From Azospirillum doebereinerae (GTDB taxonomy: Bacteria; Pseudomonadota; Alphaproteobacteria; Azospirillales; Azospirillaceae), in NCBI RefSeq assembly GCF_003989665.1, contig NZ_RZIJ01000015.1, forward strand, positions 62,001-126,000: a stretch of 64,000 nucleotides of DNA, in the 5' to 3' direction. Position numbers and translations under genes: made by a program. Position 1 is the stretch's first letter. Every line of letters starts with the position of its first letter. Under the pieces are notes generated by a model, which ran no database searches, was not told the origin of the DNA, and was given only the letters and a program-made list of their open reading frames with translations. Positions 1 through 11,100 of this stretch are shown piece after piece.

Positions 1-576
1 CGCAATCTTCATGAACTCCGCCTGGGTGAGGCACCGGACGACGCCATCACCGGCGGCTTCATCGACCGTCTGCCGCGCGGAGGGTTCAGCCTATTGTGGC
101 TCAACACCAAGAACGGCGACAGCCGGGTGGAGTCGTTGGCGGACGGCATGGTCGAGCCGATGGAACGCTGGCTGGCCTTCTGGCGACCGACGCTCGTCAC
201 CGAAGCGTCGGGTGACTCCCTGTGGCTGTCGGCCTCTCCGGGTTTTATCGGCTCCCCGCTGACGCCTAGTAGTCTGACCGGCTGCGTGATGGGCATCACC
301 GAGCAGGAATTCGGTCTGGGACTGGGGCCTCATCTGTTCCGGGATGTCGCCGCCACCGCGATCGTCGACCATGTCCCGGAACAGGCCGACCTCATCCCAA
401 GGCTCCTCGGTCACCGGAACCCGCGCTCGTGCGAACCCTACATCCAGCAGGCCTCCACCGTCGCCGCCGCACGTTCGCTCGAGGAGGTGATCGAGCAGCG
501 GATCGAGGACGGCCTGACGGCCCATGAGAGGGTTGAGCGCGCCGCGTTGTTCGGCCGCCTCGAAAAGCGACGGTGA
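1..576 (+). CDS. Tyrosine site-specific recombinase (integrase), C-terminal part
   Basis: The reading frame is open from the first base of the window, so this is the 3' portion of a gene that begins upstream. It shows the C-terminal half of a phage-type tyrosine recombinase catalytic domain: HLFRDVAAT supplies the His-x-x-Arg box, LLGHR supplies the next conserved Gly-His, and SCEPYIQQA supplies the probable nucleophilic Tyr. The protein would cut and rejoin attachment-site DNA through a phosphotyrosine link and move the island. The style (HLFRD, LLGH, Y.QA, then an alpha-helical tail) is that of integrases with a DUF6538 N-terminus, and an N-terminal fragment of that kind sits at the other end of the island (42,001-42,084). 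Whether the full gene is intact cannot be judged here. Confidence 0.8.
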   Translation, partial: RNLHELRLGEAPDDAITGGFIDRLPRGGFSLLWLNTKNGDSRVESLADGMVEPMERWLAFWRPTLVTEASGDSLWLSASPGFIGSPLTPSSLTGCVMGITEQEFGLGLGPHLFRDVAATAIVDHVPEQADLIPRLLGHRNPRSCEPYIQQASTVAAARSLEEVIEQRIEDGLTAHERVERAALFGRLEKRR

Positions 577-633
577 CGTGACGAGGAACCATCATCAACC
601 GTGCTGAGGCGGCTTTCGACGGACCGCCTCGGC

Positions 634-680
634 ATGGCCGGCGGTTTCCGCTCCCTCGAAAAGCGGAAACCGCCGGCCAT
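634..680. repeat. 19-bp perfect inverted repeat, likely terminator
   Basis: Arms at 634-652 and 662-680 are perfect reverse complements around a 9-base loop. The repeat lies 58 bases after the integrase stop codon and would form a very stable RNA hairpin. No run of T follows, so a transcription terminator is likely but a recombination-related site is not excluded. Confidence 0.6.
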
Positions 681-797
681 GGGTTCGTCGCGGAAAGCTG
701 GTTCCCACGCTGGAGGAAGACCTGCGCCGAATTTTCAACGATTCTCTGGAATGCAGTACTCCTATAAAAAGATCGAAGAAACAGCGAGGATTATCTC

Positions 798-1301
798 ATG
801 AGTGCGATCGCAAATCCGTACTTCGATCAGTACTCCTGGTCCAAGCGCATGCCGCACTACTATTGCTCCGCGCGTCGTGGCGTCGAGAGGTGGATTGATA
901 TTCATGGTCGCGGGGTGCCGTCCGGGATTTTCATCCATCGGGGAGATGGAGACTACCAGCTCACCGCCCCCGACCCCTTCTTCGGCTCCCTGACGGTTCG
1001 GGAGGACGCCCTGTGCAGAACCGAAGTCTTCCGATATAACGCCCTGCACGACTGGGATGTCGTACAGCGAGCGATTCACCTCGTTCGTCGGGAGATCAAG
1101 CGTCCCGAGCGGGTGCTGACGGCCTTGGTGCTGCTGCAATCCGAAGTAGAGGTTGCCCGCGACTACGTCCGCCGCAAACGGCTTCCCAGCCGGACGCAGG
1201 AGGCCGTCCTTGCCTTCGCCCAGCGAAACGATCTGACGGTCACGATGCACCATAGGGCGGTGCTTGCGCGGGTGCTCACTCGTCCGAGGCAAACGCCGTA
1301 G
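798..1301 (+). CDS. Hypothetical protein
   Basis: Encodes 167 residues from ATG, preceded by AGCGAGGA about eight bases upstream as a ribosome binding site. The sequence is rich in aromatic and charged residues (FDQYSWSKRMPHYYCS near the N-terminus), with no membrane segment or signal peptide and no motif I recognise. A longer open frame on the opposite strand (762-1,460) has a shadow-like composition and no better start, so this strand is preferred. It lies between the integrase and the decayed DUF4011 gene and converges with the latter. It may be a small accessory gene of the island. Confidence 0.5.
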   Translation: MSAIANPYFDQYSWSKRMPHYYCSARRGVERWIDIHGRGVPSGIFIHRGDGDYQLTAPDPFFGSLTVREDALCRTEVFRYNALHDWDVVQRAIHLVRREIKRPERVLTALVLLQSEVEVARDYVRRKRLPSRTQEAVLAFAQRNDLTVTMHHRAVLARVLTRPRQTP

Positions 1302-1350
1302 TAGCTCGCATTCGGGATGTGACCCAACCCAGTTCTCCTGCCGACGACGC

Positions 1351-4300
1351 CTATTCACCTCCCTCGGACGAGGCCATGGTCCAAGCGCGGCGGAGGCGAT
1401 CGCGGCTGGCCGCGCGCAGCTTCTGTAGGCCGGCGTCGCGGGCCATGGCGGTGATGGCATCCTCGCCCGTGATGCCCTCGTCCTTCACGACCCATGCCAG
1501 GGCAACCAACTCCGGCAAGGCAATCTCATCGACAGGCCGGGGCTCATCCCCGGCCGGATGTCGGAAGGACGGCCAACGGGTCTGATCCGTTCCGGCAGGC
1601 CAGAAGAAGGTGCCGACCTCCTCCTGCACCATCGGGAAGCGAGCGCGGGCCAGAGTTACGACGCGGTCGCGGATCTTGGAACCTGTGCGAAGCCAGCCGT
1701 GTGCGCGCGCGATCCGGCGGGCGAGAGCGTCGTCGCGGACCGGCCCCTCCACAGTGATGACGTGGTCGATCATCGCCTGGAGCGGGGCGGTGTACTCACG
1801 GTCGAAGAAGGCATCCGGGTTGACGGCGCTCACCACCGATTCGGATCGGCCTCTCGGAACCGGCTATCCGCGTCGGGTGGCGGTGCGGGGCTGGCGTTGT
1901 GGGCATAGGCCATGGAAGGCTGCATCAGGTCGGCGCCCAGGAACAGATCGTCGGCCGGACGATGCCCCGTGCCCTTGGGGTTCTGATCGTCTTGCCCGAC
2001 ATCATCCGAGGGCGGCGCAACGTCCTCTGCGGCATCGACGGTCGTTGTGTCGTCCGCTGCGACCGCCGCGGCCAGAGCGGCCTCCTCGAGCCGCCGGACC
2101 TCTTCCGCGCGCCGTGCGCGGCTCGCTTCCAGCAGGGCCGACAGCCGTGCATCGACCTTATCCAGCGCGCCATCGTGATCGTGCCACCAGTCGGTGGACC
2201 AGATGCGAACGATCTCCCACCCCAGGCCGCCGGTGATCGTGCGGAGATCGTCGAGGCCGTCGACCTCCCGCTCCAGCGTACGGAGGTCGTGCAGGCGCTG
2301 GAGATCGCCGGCCGCCGCGCCGCCACAGCGTCCCTCGGCGACGGGTCCGAGGCCGCTGTCGCTCCAGGGTGCCGCCGAGAGTGCCGCCGGCAACATCGCC
2401 TGGAAGGTGAGCAGGGACTGCACCGCCTGCACGTCGGTGTCCAGACCCGACCAGACCGGGCCGGCGTCGCCGACGGCGGGCGCCAGAGCCTCGATGTCGC
2501 GCGTGACGGCCCGCAGCGCGGCGAGGCGCTCCAGGTCCGCGGCGACGTCGGGCTCGCGGCTGCCGTCCGACGCCGCCATCAGAGCCTTGACGACCGCCTT
2601 CAAGCGCATGCCGCGCAGCGACCAGATCGACTGCTGCGCCTTGGTCCACTCGGCCTTCAACCCTTCGACGTCGAGCGTCGCGACGCCGGCACCGTAGGCG
2701 ACGGACAGTTGCCCGGCGAGTTCCCGGTGCTTCGCCAGCAGGTCGAGCCCCCGGCGCAGCCCCTGGGTGACGCTCTCGGGGAGCGCGGGCGACAGCGCGT
2801 CGTGGAGCGCCCGCCGGGCCTCGAAGCGGCTCAGCCCCTCCCGCAGGCGGTCGGCAAGGCGAGCGGCGTCGGGCCGCAGGACGAAGCGCCAGTCGCGTCC
2901 GGCCGCCTGCGGGAGTACGCGAGCAAGCTCCCCGAGGACGGCTCGCGTCTTGCGGTCCAGAGGACGGCCGGGCAGTCCGGTGGCGCGGAGGAAGGCATCC
3001 CCGCAATCCGTCAGCGCGTCGCCGGCCTCCGCCATTTCCCGTGCGGCGGCGATCAGGCCGTGGCGCCAGTGGGAGGAGAATTCCGCGCGGGTCACGATCC
3101 GCAACGGGCTGTTGGTGATCGAGCCGACCTCGCGGGCGTGAAGTCCCAGCCGGTCGGCCAGCTCCCGCAGGGCGTCGAGTGTCGCTTCGTCATGGGCGTC
3201 GGGGACGGCCAGGACAGCCCGAGCGGCGGGCGGTGCCGCCTGGCGACGACATGGCCGATGGCGGCGTGCACGGTCAGGCCGTTGCGGTGCCGGTGATGCA
3301 GCCGCGCGACGAAGCCGTTGAGCTGATCGCGCAGGCCCTTCAGCCGCTGGGCCTCCTTGCGCCACGTGTCGGCGTCGGTGTCGCCCTTGGCGTCCCAGGC
3401 GCGGCGGAGTTGGTCCAGCACGTCGAGCTTGCGCGACTTGTTGGAGTGCAGCTCGAGGCAGAATTCGCCGAGGCCGACCTCGCGCAGGCGCCGGTACACG
3501 ACGTCGAGCGCCGCGATCTTCTCCGACACGAACAGGACCGACTTCCGCTCCGCCAGGAACTGGGCGACGAGGTTGGCGATGGTCTGGCTCTTGCCAGTAC
3601 CCGGCGGGCCGACCAGCACGAAATTCTTGCCGCGCGCCGCCGCCATCACGGCGGACAGCTGCGAGGAGTCGGCGGGCAGGGGGCAGAAGGTGTGTTCCGG
3701 ACCGTGGGTCGCGTCCAGGTCGCGCGGATTGGGGAAGGCCAGGTCGCTGGGGAACGGGTCGCGGGGCGTCTCGATCAGGTGCCGGACGACCGGGCTCTGC
3801 TTCAGCTGCTCCGTCCGGTCGACCAGATCCTTCCACATCAGGTACTTGGCGAAGGAGAAGGTGGCCAGCACCACGTCCTCCGTCACCTCCCATCCGGGGA
3901 TGTCCTTCACCGCTTGGCGGACGGCCTTCCAGATGCCGGCGATGTCCAGCCCGCTGTCGTCGCGCGGCAGCTCCCCTTCCGCCACCGGGATGGTCAGGCG
4001 GAAATCCTGGCGCAGCATCTGGAGCAGCGTCGGGTTGAAGCGCGGCTCGTCGTCGTGGAGGACAAGGCTGAAGCCCGACCGCACGCTCTTGCGCTGAAGG
4101 GTGACGGGGATGAGGATCAGCGGCGCCCGGTGGCGCTTCGCGTCCTTGGCGTCGCGGGTCCAGGACAGGAAGCCGAGCGCCAGGAAAAGGGTGTTCGCCC
4201 CGCCTTCCTGCATCGCCGCGCGGGCGGTTCGGTACAGCTCCGTCAGGCGCGCGTCGAGGTCGTCCCCCTTCAGCCCGACCAGCACTTCGTTGCGGCCGAG

Positions 4301-5743
4301 CGCCTCCAGCGCGTGCTGGCGGTGCAGATCCTCCAGGGTCCGCCCTTCGTGGATTGCCTGACTGCGCGGGTCGTTACCGTCCATCAGCGCCGGCCGGGGG
4401 AGCAGGCGCATCGACCGGCCTTCCGCGAGAAGGTCTTCCAGCAGGCCGGGGTCCGGAGCGTCGCAGACCAGCGTGCGCTTGCCGGCGCGGAAGTTCAGCA
4501 GGGCGTTGCGCAGCGACAGGTCGAGCAGCTTGCGCTGCCAGCGCTCCAGCCGGTCCTTGGGCGAGGCCGGCCCCGGATCATCCGCCGCGTCGTCGAGGTT
4601 CTCGGGAAGGTCGGCCGGCGGCTCCGCGAACAGCGGTTCGGATGCCTCCGCGTCCGCGTCCGCGTGGTCCGCCGTCACCGGGAACTCAGCGCTGGCCAGC
4701 GGGCGGATGCGTTGCAGACGGGCGCGCCGGACGTCCACGGCCAGTTCGAACGTGTCCTCGACGCTCTCCTCGATCTGGCGGAACGCGTGGTCGGCGGCGA
4801 TAGCGAAGGACGGGCAGGGGCGATGGGTGGCCAGCGTCGTTTCGAACAGCGCCAGTTCCTTCAGCTTCGCCCGCTTGCGGAGCGCCGTCACGTCATCGAC
4901 CACCGACGTGGTGAACTCCTCGCGCCGCAGCCAAACGCCGGCGAAGGCGTGCCCCCGCGTGAAGACGATCAGCGGGTTCAGGCCACAGTGCTCCAGCGCC
5001 GCCGCGAACAGAAGCGCCGAGTCCAGGCAGGTGGCGAGTCCGGATTCGAGAACCTGCGATGGTCCACGCACCTTCTGTCCGGCGTGCTCGAAGCTCGGCG
5101 GCGGCAGGGCGTAGTCGAGGCCCAGCGCACCGACCGCGCCCCAGATGGCCGCCGCCAGTTCCTACGCCCGCTTCGGCCCGCCCTCGTAGCCGTTCAGCGA
5201 GCCGCTCTTGCCGTTCTGCCGCAGGATGTCGGCGGCTTTCTTCAGCACGCGCTCGACGGCCGGGTCGTTCGGTTGGACGAAGGCGGCGATCATCTCGGGG
5301 ATGTTGCCGACGCCGCCCCACTGGTTGCGCGCCAGCAGCTCGAGCGACCGCTCGGTCCGCGCCAACTGCTTCGGGCTTCCGGCCGCCGCGGCGGTGATGG
5401 TGACGGTCGCGCTCTCCGCCTCCGTCAGCCGCCCGAGCATGGCGCCGTCCAGCGTGACGTCGAGCTTCGACACGTGGTAGCGCTGGCCGGCGGGGACGGC
5501 GTCGATGCGCCAAGTCTTGGGCGCCACGAACGCGGGTTCCGACGTCAGGGTCAGCTCGACCGCCTCAAATGAAGCGTCACCGTCATTGACCAGCACCAGC
5601 TCACGCAGGACCGGGACTGCGTTCTGGTGAAATGCGAGGTTCAGACGCGGCGTCAACGTCGCCTCGATGCGGAGGGGCGGAGGCGCCTCCGACGGCGCCC
5701 GATCCACCACCGCGTCCGGCACCGCTTCGTTGTTGTCGCTCAT
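1351..5743 (-). pseudogene. Decayed DUF4011 / SF1 helicase / Vsr-like / DUF3320 defence gene
   Basis: Remnant of a very large single-chain anti-phage protein of the DUF4011-helicase-Vsr (Hhe-like) group. The N-terminal part (5,743-5,165) flows in frame into a transglutaminase-like segment (ESGLATCLDSALLF) and then DUF4011 and a Walker A loop (GPPGTGKSQTIANL, near 3,600). Lesions are visible. A TAG at 5,162-5,164 stands where Trp is expected, since the same frame continues sensibly on both sides. A frameshift lies near 3,200-3,225. An in-frame internal deletion near 2,240 joins the post-Walker coiled region directly to the last strand of the Vsr-like nuclease (IVRIWSTDWW), so helicase motifs II-VI and the nuclease active site are gone. 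A further frame change at about 1,833 splits off the C-terminal DUF3320 part (1,351-1,836). No functional product is likely. The start ATG at 5,743 is the best available; the upstream frame is open for another 24 codons. Confidence 0.85.
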
Positions 5744-5854
5744 GATAATCGCTGTCCCGGCTTGAAAGATCGTGTTTGATGTTTCTTTGGCGCGAAGCCA
5801 AAGCTTAACACACACGCTTTCCGGGATGCGACCGATCGTTGTGCCGACGCCGTC

Positions 5855-6073
5855 CTATGCCGGCCAGTGAAGACGCTTCAGCGCCAATAGCCGCTTCGCC
5901 TCGACGTCCAGGGCATCGTAGTGCTCGAGCGCGAGTGCCATGAGGTCGTCGAGGTCGAGCAGGGACAGCGGGACGGCCGCGCGGTCGGCCTCGTACTTCG
6001 CGTCGTGAGCGAAGCCGCCGGTCGATCCAACCGGCTTGCTACGGGACGTACCGTTGATCACAACCGCACCCAC
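5855..6073 (-). pseudogene. C-terminal fragment of an unidentified protein
   Basis: A 72-codon frame begins at GTG without a clear ribosome binding site. It reads like the tail of a larger cytoplasmic protein (KPVGSTGGFAHDAKYEADR, then an acidic helix and a terminal RLHWPA). The style recalls C-terminal ends of restriction-endonuclease-like proteins, but I cannot name the family. It lies directly upstream of the decayed DUF4011 gene on the same strand and stops being recognisable where a tRNA-like scrap begins (6,108), suggesting it was cut by the insertion that brought in the AT-rich block to its right. Confidence 0.4.
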
Positions 6074-6107
6074 AGGTATTTGACAGTGGCCCCAGGGACA
6101 GCATAAA

Positions 6108-6126
6108 TTCGAATCCCGCTCTCCCC
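6108..6126 (+). other. tRNA 3'-end-like scrap, possible attachment site
   Basis: TTCGAATCCCGCTCTCCCC resembles a T-loop (TTCGAAT) followed by the 3' T-stem and acceptor strand of a serine-type tRNA. No matching 5' half, D-arm or anticodon arm is found upstream. Such 3'-end duplicates are left at the distal border of tRNA-targeting islands. It coincides with a sharp fall in GC content to its right. Confidence 0.35.
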
Positions 6127-6655
6127 TCTAAAACCGGTGTATCGGGATTATGTACTAGCGTAAACTCCTTTTACAGCGTGGCCTTCTTCGCTGAGGCGTT
6201 GAGAGTCAATTTCCAACTCCGTGGCGGAACGTTTCCGCTTTCCACGCTGTCTCCCGCCAACATAGAGGACAGGTAGACATAAAAAACGCTTTAAGTTAAA
6301 ATCGGCAGAATGCATAATTTAAAAGTTGTATGGTGTCCATCACTATGCTTCACTTAATGGTTGCATTTTCGAGCCAGCATGGACTCGTTGCCCCACGTCT
6401 GGATAATCTATCATTGCGCTGCCTTATGTGCAGCCATATCAATGATGGCTTCGCTTGGCATACGTAGCCAGATGGTGCCGCAGCAAGTACACACCACCGG
6501 CGGCATAATGATCGCGCGCATCCGTAACATGTGCGTCTGCAATGTCACGTGGAGAATCCGTCTGTTTCAATGTACCGTGTCCATATTGCTGTAAAATGCG
6601 GCTGATGTCCTAGAAATCTTTTCTCTGATTCTGTGATGATTCTCCGGAGAGGCCC
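6127..6655. other. AT-rich intergenic stretch without a supported gene
   Basis: About 530 bases of much lower GC than the surroundings. A 77-codon open frame at 6,361-6,594 has no ribosome binding site and a membrane-like but unconvincing composition. The last bases carry a GGAGAGG ribosome binding site for the following nuclease gene, and the promoter for that gene presumably lies here. Confidence 0.5.
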
Positions 6656-7927
6656 ATGTCTATAACTTCTACAGTACTTTTTGACAGGCCACACGAAGCC
6701 ATTGCTTCCCTGATAGGAAACCGTATTGCGGCGTCCGATTATACAAGCATTGTTGTTGGATTCGCCACGCCAGGCGGATTGGCCGCTATTGATGGCTTCC
6801 TGCGCGCGGCTCCGCAACGGCTTAAGAAGCTTGTCATCGGCGCAGCAACTTACCCGGCATTCCAGGCACTTGATGAACTCAGTGCAGCGGGTGTTCCGCA
6901 GTCCCATTTGCGCATCCACTTGGGCCATACCATGCACACCGGTGGCAGGAAAAATCCATTTGCTAGATACCACCCAATGCTACACAGCAAAATCTATTAT
7001 ATGGAGCTGCCCAATAACCGTGCATGCGCCTTTATTGGTTCTAACAACTTGACGTCGTTCGCTCTCGGCGGTCTAAACGGGGAAGCGGCCGTAATGCTGG
7101 AAGGGCCGACCACCGCAACAGAGTTCGACAAAGTGCGACGCCACATTGATGCAGTGGCGGACGAATCAATGATATACTCACCTACACTCAAAGAAGCATT
7201 CGCATGGTGGTCAAAGCAATACTTCGAAGGGCTTGATGCGGAAGTAAATCTTCCGAGGGATTGGTCAATAGTTCGCACGATCTTGATCTTCGCAAAATTG
7301 GAGGAAGGCGAACTACCAAAGGTCGGTGATAAAATTTATTTTGAGATCCCGCTTGGTATCCAAATAGAGAGCTTCAAAACGGAAGTGCACCTATACCTTC
7401 TTAATGTGCTTCCGCCTGATCCCGCCGATGCCATATCTTGTATTCCATCTTCATATGCCAAATTTACGTGCGGCACCATCGGTGCAGATAACGAGCAGGG
7501 AAACGATGTGGTGCGCGCTGACTGGCGGATCGAACAATTCTCTCAACCTATACTGAGGACCGTCCCAGGTGGGCGTCACCGTACGTCAACACCAGCCGAT
7601 ATGCAGCAGGTGCGCGCTAATGTAGCGTTACTAAGCGTGAGGCCATACGAATACGCGTTTGAAAGGGAAGGTCTCGGGTGGGAACCTGTGCTTTCGCCAG
7701 ACAATCGCATGCCGCCTCCTAAAGAACTTGAGAATAAAATAGCGTTGTCTGAGGCTCAAGGAGGGCGTTCCGGGGAAGATTGGCGACTTGTAACCAATCT
7801 AATTCGACGAGCTGGCTCGCCTGTAGAGAAAGATCAAGCTGCATTGGCACGGGCGCGACCCGATTCCGGCTCTTTCGTTCTTGTCGCTCTGCGAAGGCGG
7901 ATGATCAACGGTCTAACGGCGGAATAG
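6656..7927 (+). CDS. Phospholipase-D-like (HKD) nuclease-family protein
   Basis: Encodes 423 residues from ATG, with GGAGAGG seven bases upstream. Residues about 105-135 hold an HKD-type signature: LHSKIYYM followed by FIGSNNLTSFAL, the His-x-Lys and Gly-Ser-Asn-Asn of phospholipase-D-superfamily nucleases. Only one HKD motif is evident, so an active enzyme would need to dimerise, as known for bacterial Nuc-type and some restriction-type members. The C-terminal 250 residues have no motif I recognise. The gene is markedly poorer in GC than its neighbours, a sign of recent transfer. It stands alone beside the convergent hsdR gene, separated by a shared hairpin. A DNA-cleaving defence role is an inference from fold and location. 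Confidence 0.7.
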   Translation: MSITSTVLFDRPHEAIASLIGNRIAASDYTSIVVGFATPGGLAAIDGFLRAAPQRLKKLVIGAATYPAFQALDELSAAGVPQSHLRIHLGHTMHTGGRKNPFARYHPMLHSKIYYMELPNNRACAFIGSNNLTSFALGGLNGEAAVMLEGPTTATEFDKVRRHIDAVADESMIYSPTLKEAFAWWSKQYFEGLDAEVNLPRDWSIVRTILIFAKLEEGELPKVGDKIYFEIPLGIQIESFKTEVHLYLLNVLPPDPADAISCIPSSYAKFTCGTIGADNEQGNDVVRADWRIEQFSQPILRTVPGGRHRTSTPADMQQVRANVALLSVRPYEYAFEREGLGWEPVLSPDNRMPPPKELENKIALSEAQGGRSGEDWRLVTNLIRRAGSPVEKDQAALARARPDSGSFVLVALRRRMINGLTAE

Positions 7928-7987
7928 GGAACGGCCGCCGAGTCCCGCCTTCCGGAGCGGAATGAAGAACATTAGATTGGTTCTGGA

Positions 7988-8035
7988 TTACCGAAAAGGG
8001 CAGCGGCCGGATAGTGTTGCCCCCCTTTCGGTAAT
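7988..8035. terminator. Bidirectional terminator hairpin
   Basis: Arms 7,988-8,005 and 8,016-8,035 pair imperfectly (ATTACCGAAA against TTTCGGTAAT, then the AGGGC/GCCCC part). The hairpin lies between the convergent nuclease gene and hsdR and would serve both. Confidence 0.55.
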
Positions 8036-8107
8036 TCATGGCCCGCCAACAGGAAATTCCATTAAAACGGCGTCGGCGCCCCAATCCGGGGCTGATTTAT
8101 AGTCGGA

Positions 8108-11100
8108 TTAGATAATAGTCTGAAATTCAGTGTGCCCACCCAACATTTTCTCAATACTATGACTCCATGCAGCCTTAAATGCTGGATCCGACGCGAACAG
8201 CTTGTAAAGCTCTAGCTCTTCCTTTCGGCGTTTCAGCATCACGTCCTGCAGCATCTTTTCAAAGGCTATCTCGCGGTTGTAGGGATCGGCGTTGGCTTCG
8301 TACTTCTCGGCAAAGTCGGGATGGGTGCGGATGCTGTTCACAACGTTGATGAATTTGACTCGTTGCTCTTCCGGTGTTGCGCTCCAACCTTGGAACCAGC
8401 GCTCGTTGAAGGTACGAATGATCTCGTCCAAGGGATCCTTTTCCGACTCGCCATCCCGATATCCCCGCGGATTAGGGTTTTGCGGGTCAAGTTCGGTCGG
8501 TGATGCGTCAAGGCTGATGGTGTGGTTCAGTTTGGTCCGCTCGAGGCCATAGGACGACAGGTCAACCGCTTCAAGCAGTTCGTCGAGCATGTCCTGGTTG
8601 GGATCCATGATCTTCAGCTTCGGGACCAGGAACTTCAGGAACCAGAACAGCTTTTCCCACTCGACGACCTCGAAGGGCATGATCGAGGCCATTTGCCCAT
8701 AGATCTTCACGAACTGCCGGGTCTTAATCTTGAAGTCGATCTTGTCCTTTTCGGGCAGTTTAAGCTGCTGATTGAAACGGTCCGCCGCAGTATCGATGAG
8801 CGGGCTCAGCGCTTGGGCATCTTCACCCGCGAAATAGCGGGTGACGAAGTCCTCGACCTCCTGCCATTCATAGACGCCGACTTGGTCGAGCGAGTCCTTC
8901 AGCTCGTGCAGCACGTTCACGTCTGTCGCCGACGACAGGGTGGTGACGGTGTAGAACGGGTCGAACGCCGCCTTGATGTCAGACACGTCGTTGAAGAAGT
9001 CGAGAATGAACAGATCCTCGGTGCGCTTGCCCAGCTTCGGGGCCGAACGGTTCAGCCGGGACAGCGCCTGCACGGCGAGGACGTGCTGCAGCTTCTTGTC
9101 CACGTACATCGTGGTCAGCTTCGGCTGATCGAAGCCCGTCAGATACTTGTTTGCAACGACCAGCAGCCGGTAATCATCCTCGTCGAACCGATCACGCGTG
9201 TCCGCTTCGGGAAACCCGTTCAGCTCGGCTTCGGTGTAGGTCGCACCATCGACGACCTTCTCGCCCGAGAACGCGATCAGCGCCTTGAACGGCTCTCCTC
9301 GGTCCGCAAGCAGCTTGGACACCGCCTTGTAGTACCGGATCGCCGCCTCAATGTTCTGGGTGACGATCATCCCCTTCGCCTTGCCGCGCAGCTTCTTGGG
9401 GCTGACGACCTGCTCGATGAAATGGTCGAGCATGATCTCCGCCTTGGTGTTGATCGTCTGCTGGCTGCGTTCGACATAGGCCCGCAGTTTCTTCTGTGCT
9501 TTTTTGGTGTCGAACAGCGGGTTGTCGGCGATGGACTTCTGGATTTCGTAATAGCTCTTGTATGTCGTGTAGTTCGCCAGAACGTTCAGGATGAAGCCTT
9601 CCTCGATGGCCTGCTTCATGCTGTAGAGGTGGAAGGGCTTGAAGCTGCCATCGGGCTGGCGATCGCCGAACTTTTCCAGCGTCGTGTTCTTGGGCGTCGC
9701 CGTGAAAGCGAAGTACGAGGCGTTGCCGCGCATCTTGCGCGACTGCATCGCCGCCAGAATGCGGTCCTGGGGGTCATCCTCGTCGGGGTCCGCGCCGCCT
9801 GCGCCCATCGCGCGGTTCATGTTGTCATGCGCGCTGCCACTCTGGCCGCTGTGCGCCTCGTCGATGATCACCGCAAACCGCTTGTCGCTCAGATCGGCAA
9901 TCCCCTCAATGATGAACGGGAACTTCTGGATCGTCGTGATGATGATCTTCTTGCCGTTCTCCAGCGCCGATTTCAGGTCGGCCGAGCGCAGGGCTGGGGC
10001 GATGATGTTCTTTACCTCGGAGAAATCCTTGATGTTATCGCGCAGCTGCTTGTCCAGAAGGCGCCGATCGGTGACCACGATAACCGAGTCGAACAAGGGC
10101 TGGTCCAGCGCCTTCGCGCCCAGAATGCCCACCTTGGCCGGATAAGTCTCGATCAGCTGATAGGCCGTCCAGGTGATGGAGTTTGACTTCCCCGAACCTG
10201 CCGAATGTTGAATCAGATAGCTGTGGCCGACGCCCGTTGTGGCGGCGTGCGACAGCAGGCGACGCACCACATCCAGCTGGTGATAGCGGGGGAAGATCAG
10301 CGCTTTCTTGGCCAGCGGGTCGGTCGCCTTCCCCTCAAGCAACACGAAATGCTGGATGATGCCCGCGAGGCTTTCCTTGGTGAACACCTCTTCCCACAGA
10401 TAGGCGGTCTTGTGGCCGTTCGGGTTGGGCGGATTGCCCTCTCCCTCGTTGTGGCCCTTGTTGAAGGGCAGGAAGAAGGTCGCAGACCCGGCCAGCTTGG
10501 AGGTCATGTACACCTCGTCAGTGTCCACCGCCATATGCACCAGCGCCCGGCTGAACTGCAGCAGAGGCTGCGTCGCGTCGCGGTCATCGCGATACTGCTT
10601 CTGCCCATGGTGCCGCGCCGTCTGGCCGGTCCAAGTGTTCTTCAGCTCGATGGTGATCAGCGGCAACCCGTTGACGAAAAGGACCATATCGATCTCTTCG
10701 TTCGGGTTGGTCTGCGAGTAGTGGACCTGCCGCGTAACACTGAAGATGTTGGCGGCAAAATTCTCATGCACCTTGGCGGCGGAACTGGCCAGCGGGGCGG
10801 GATACATCAGCGTGAAGAAAGCGTCATCGACGGCAAGGCCCTTCTTCAGCAGGTGCAGCACCCCGTTCTTTTTGATCAGCCGGTCGAAGCGTTCAAGGAT
10901 CTTGCGCTGCCAATCGCCCGGATTGCGGTCCTTGAGCTTGGCTAGCTCTTTGCCTTGCGTGGTTTCAAGAAATTCCCAGAACAGACGGGTGTCGAGCGCA
11001 TATTCGGCGTCGAAATCGCCGGGCAGGCCAAAGCGGAAGGGGCCGTGGCCGGCGGAGGCGGGCTGGCCAGCCAATTCCTCGGTCGTCAGGCCCGTCAGGT

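Noticed and set aside
762..1460. 232-codon minus-strand frame overlapping the small gene at 798-1,301
   Set aside because: Shadow-like composition and no start signal; the plus-strand frame has a ribosome binding site and better residue mix.
1899..5572. Long plus-strand open frames (465 and 797 codons) opposite the DUF4011 remnant
   Set aside because: They are antisense shadows of a high-GC coding strand; composition is Arg/Gln/Leu-rich without motifs, while the minus strand shows clear domains.
6361..6594. 77-codon frame with hydrophobic stretches in the AT-rich gap
   Set aside because: No ribosome binding site, many Cys and Met, no family resemblance; most likely chance.
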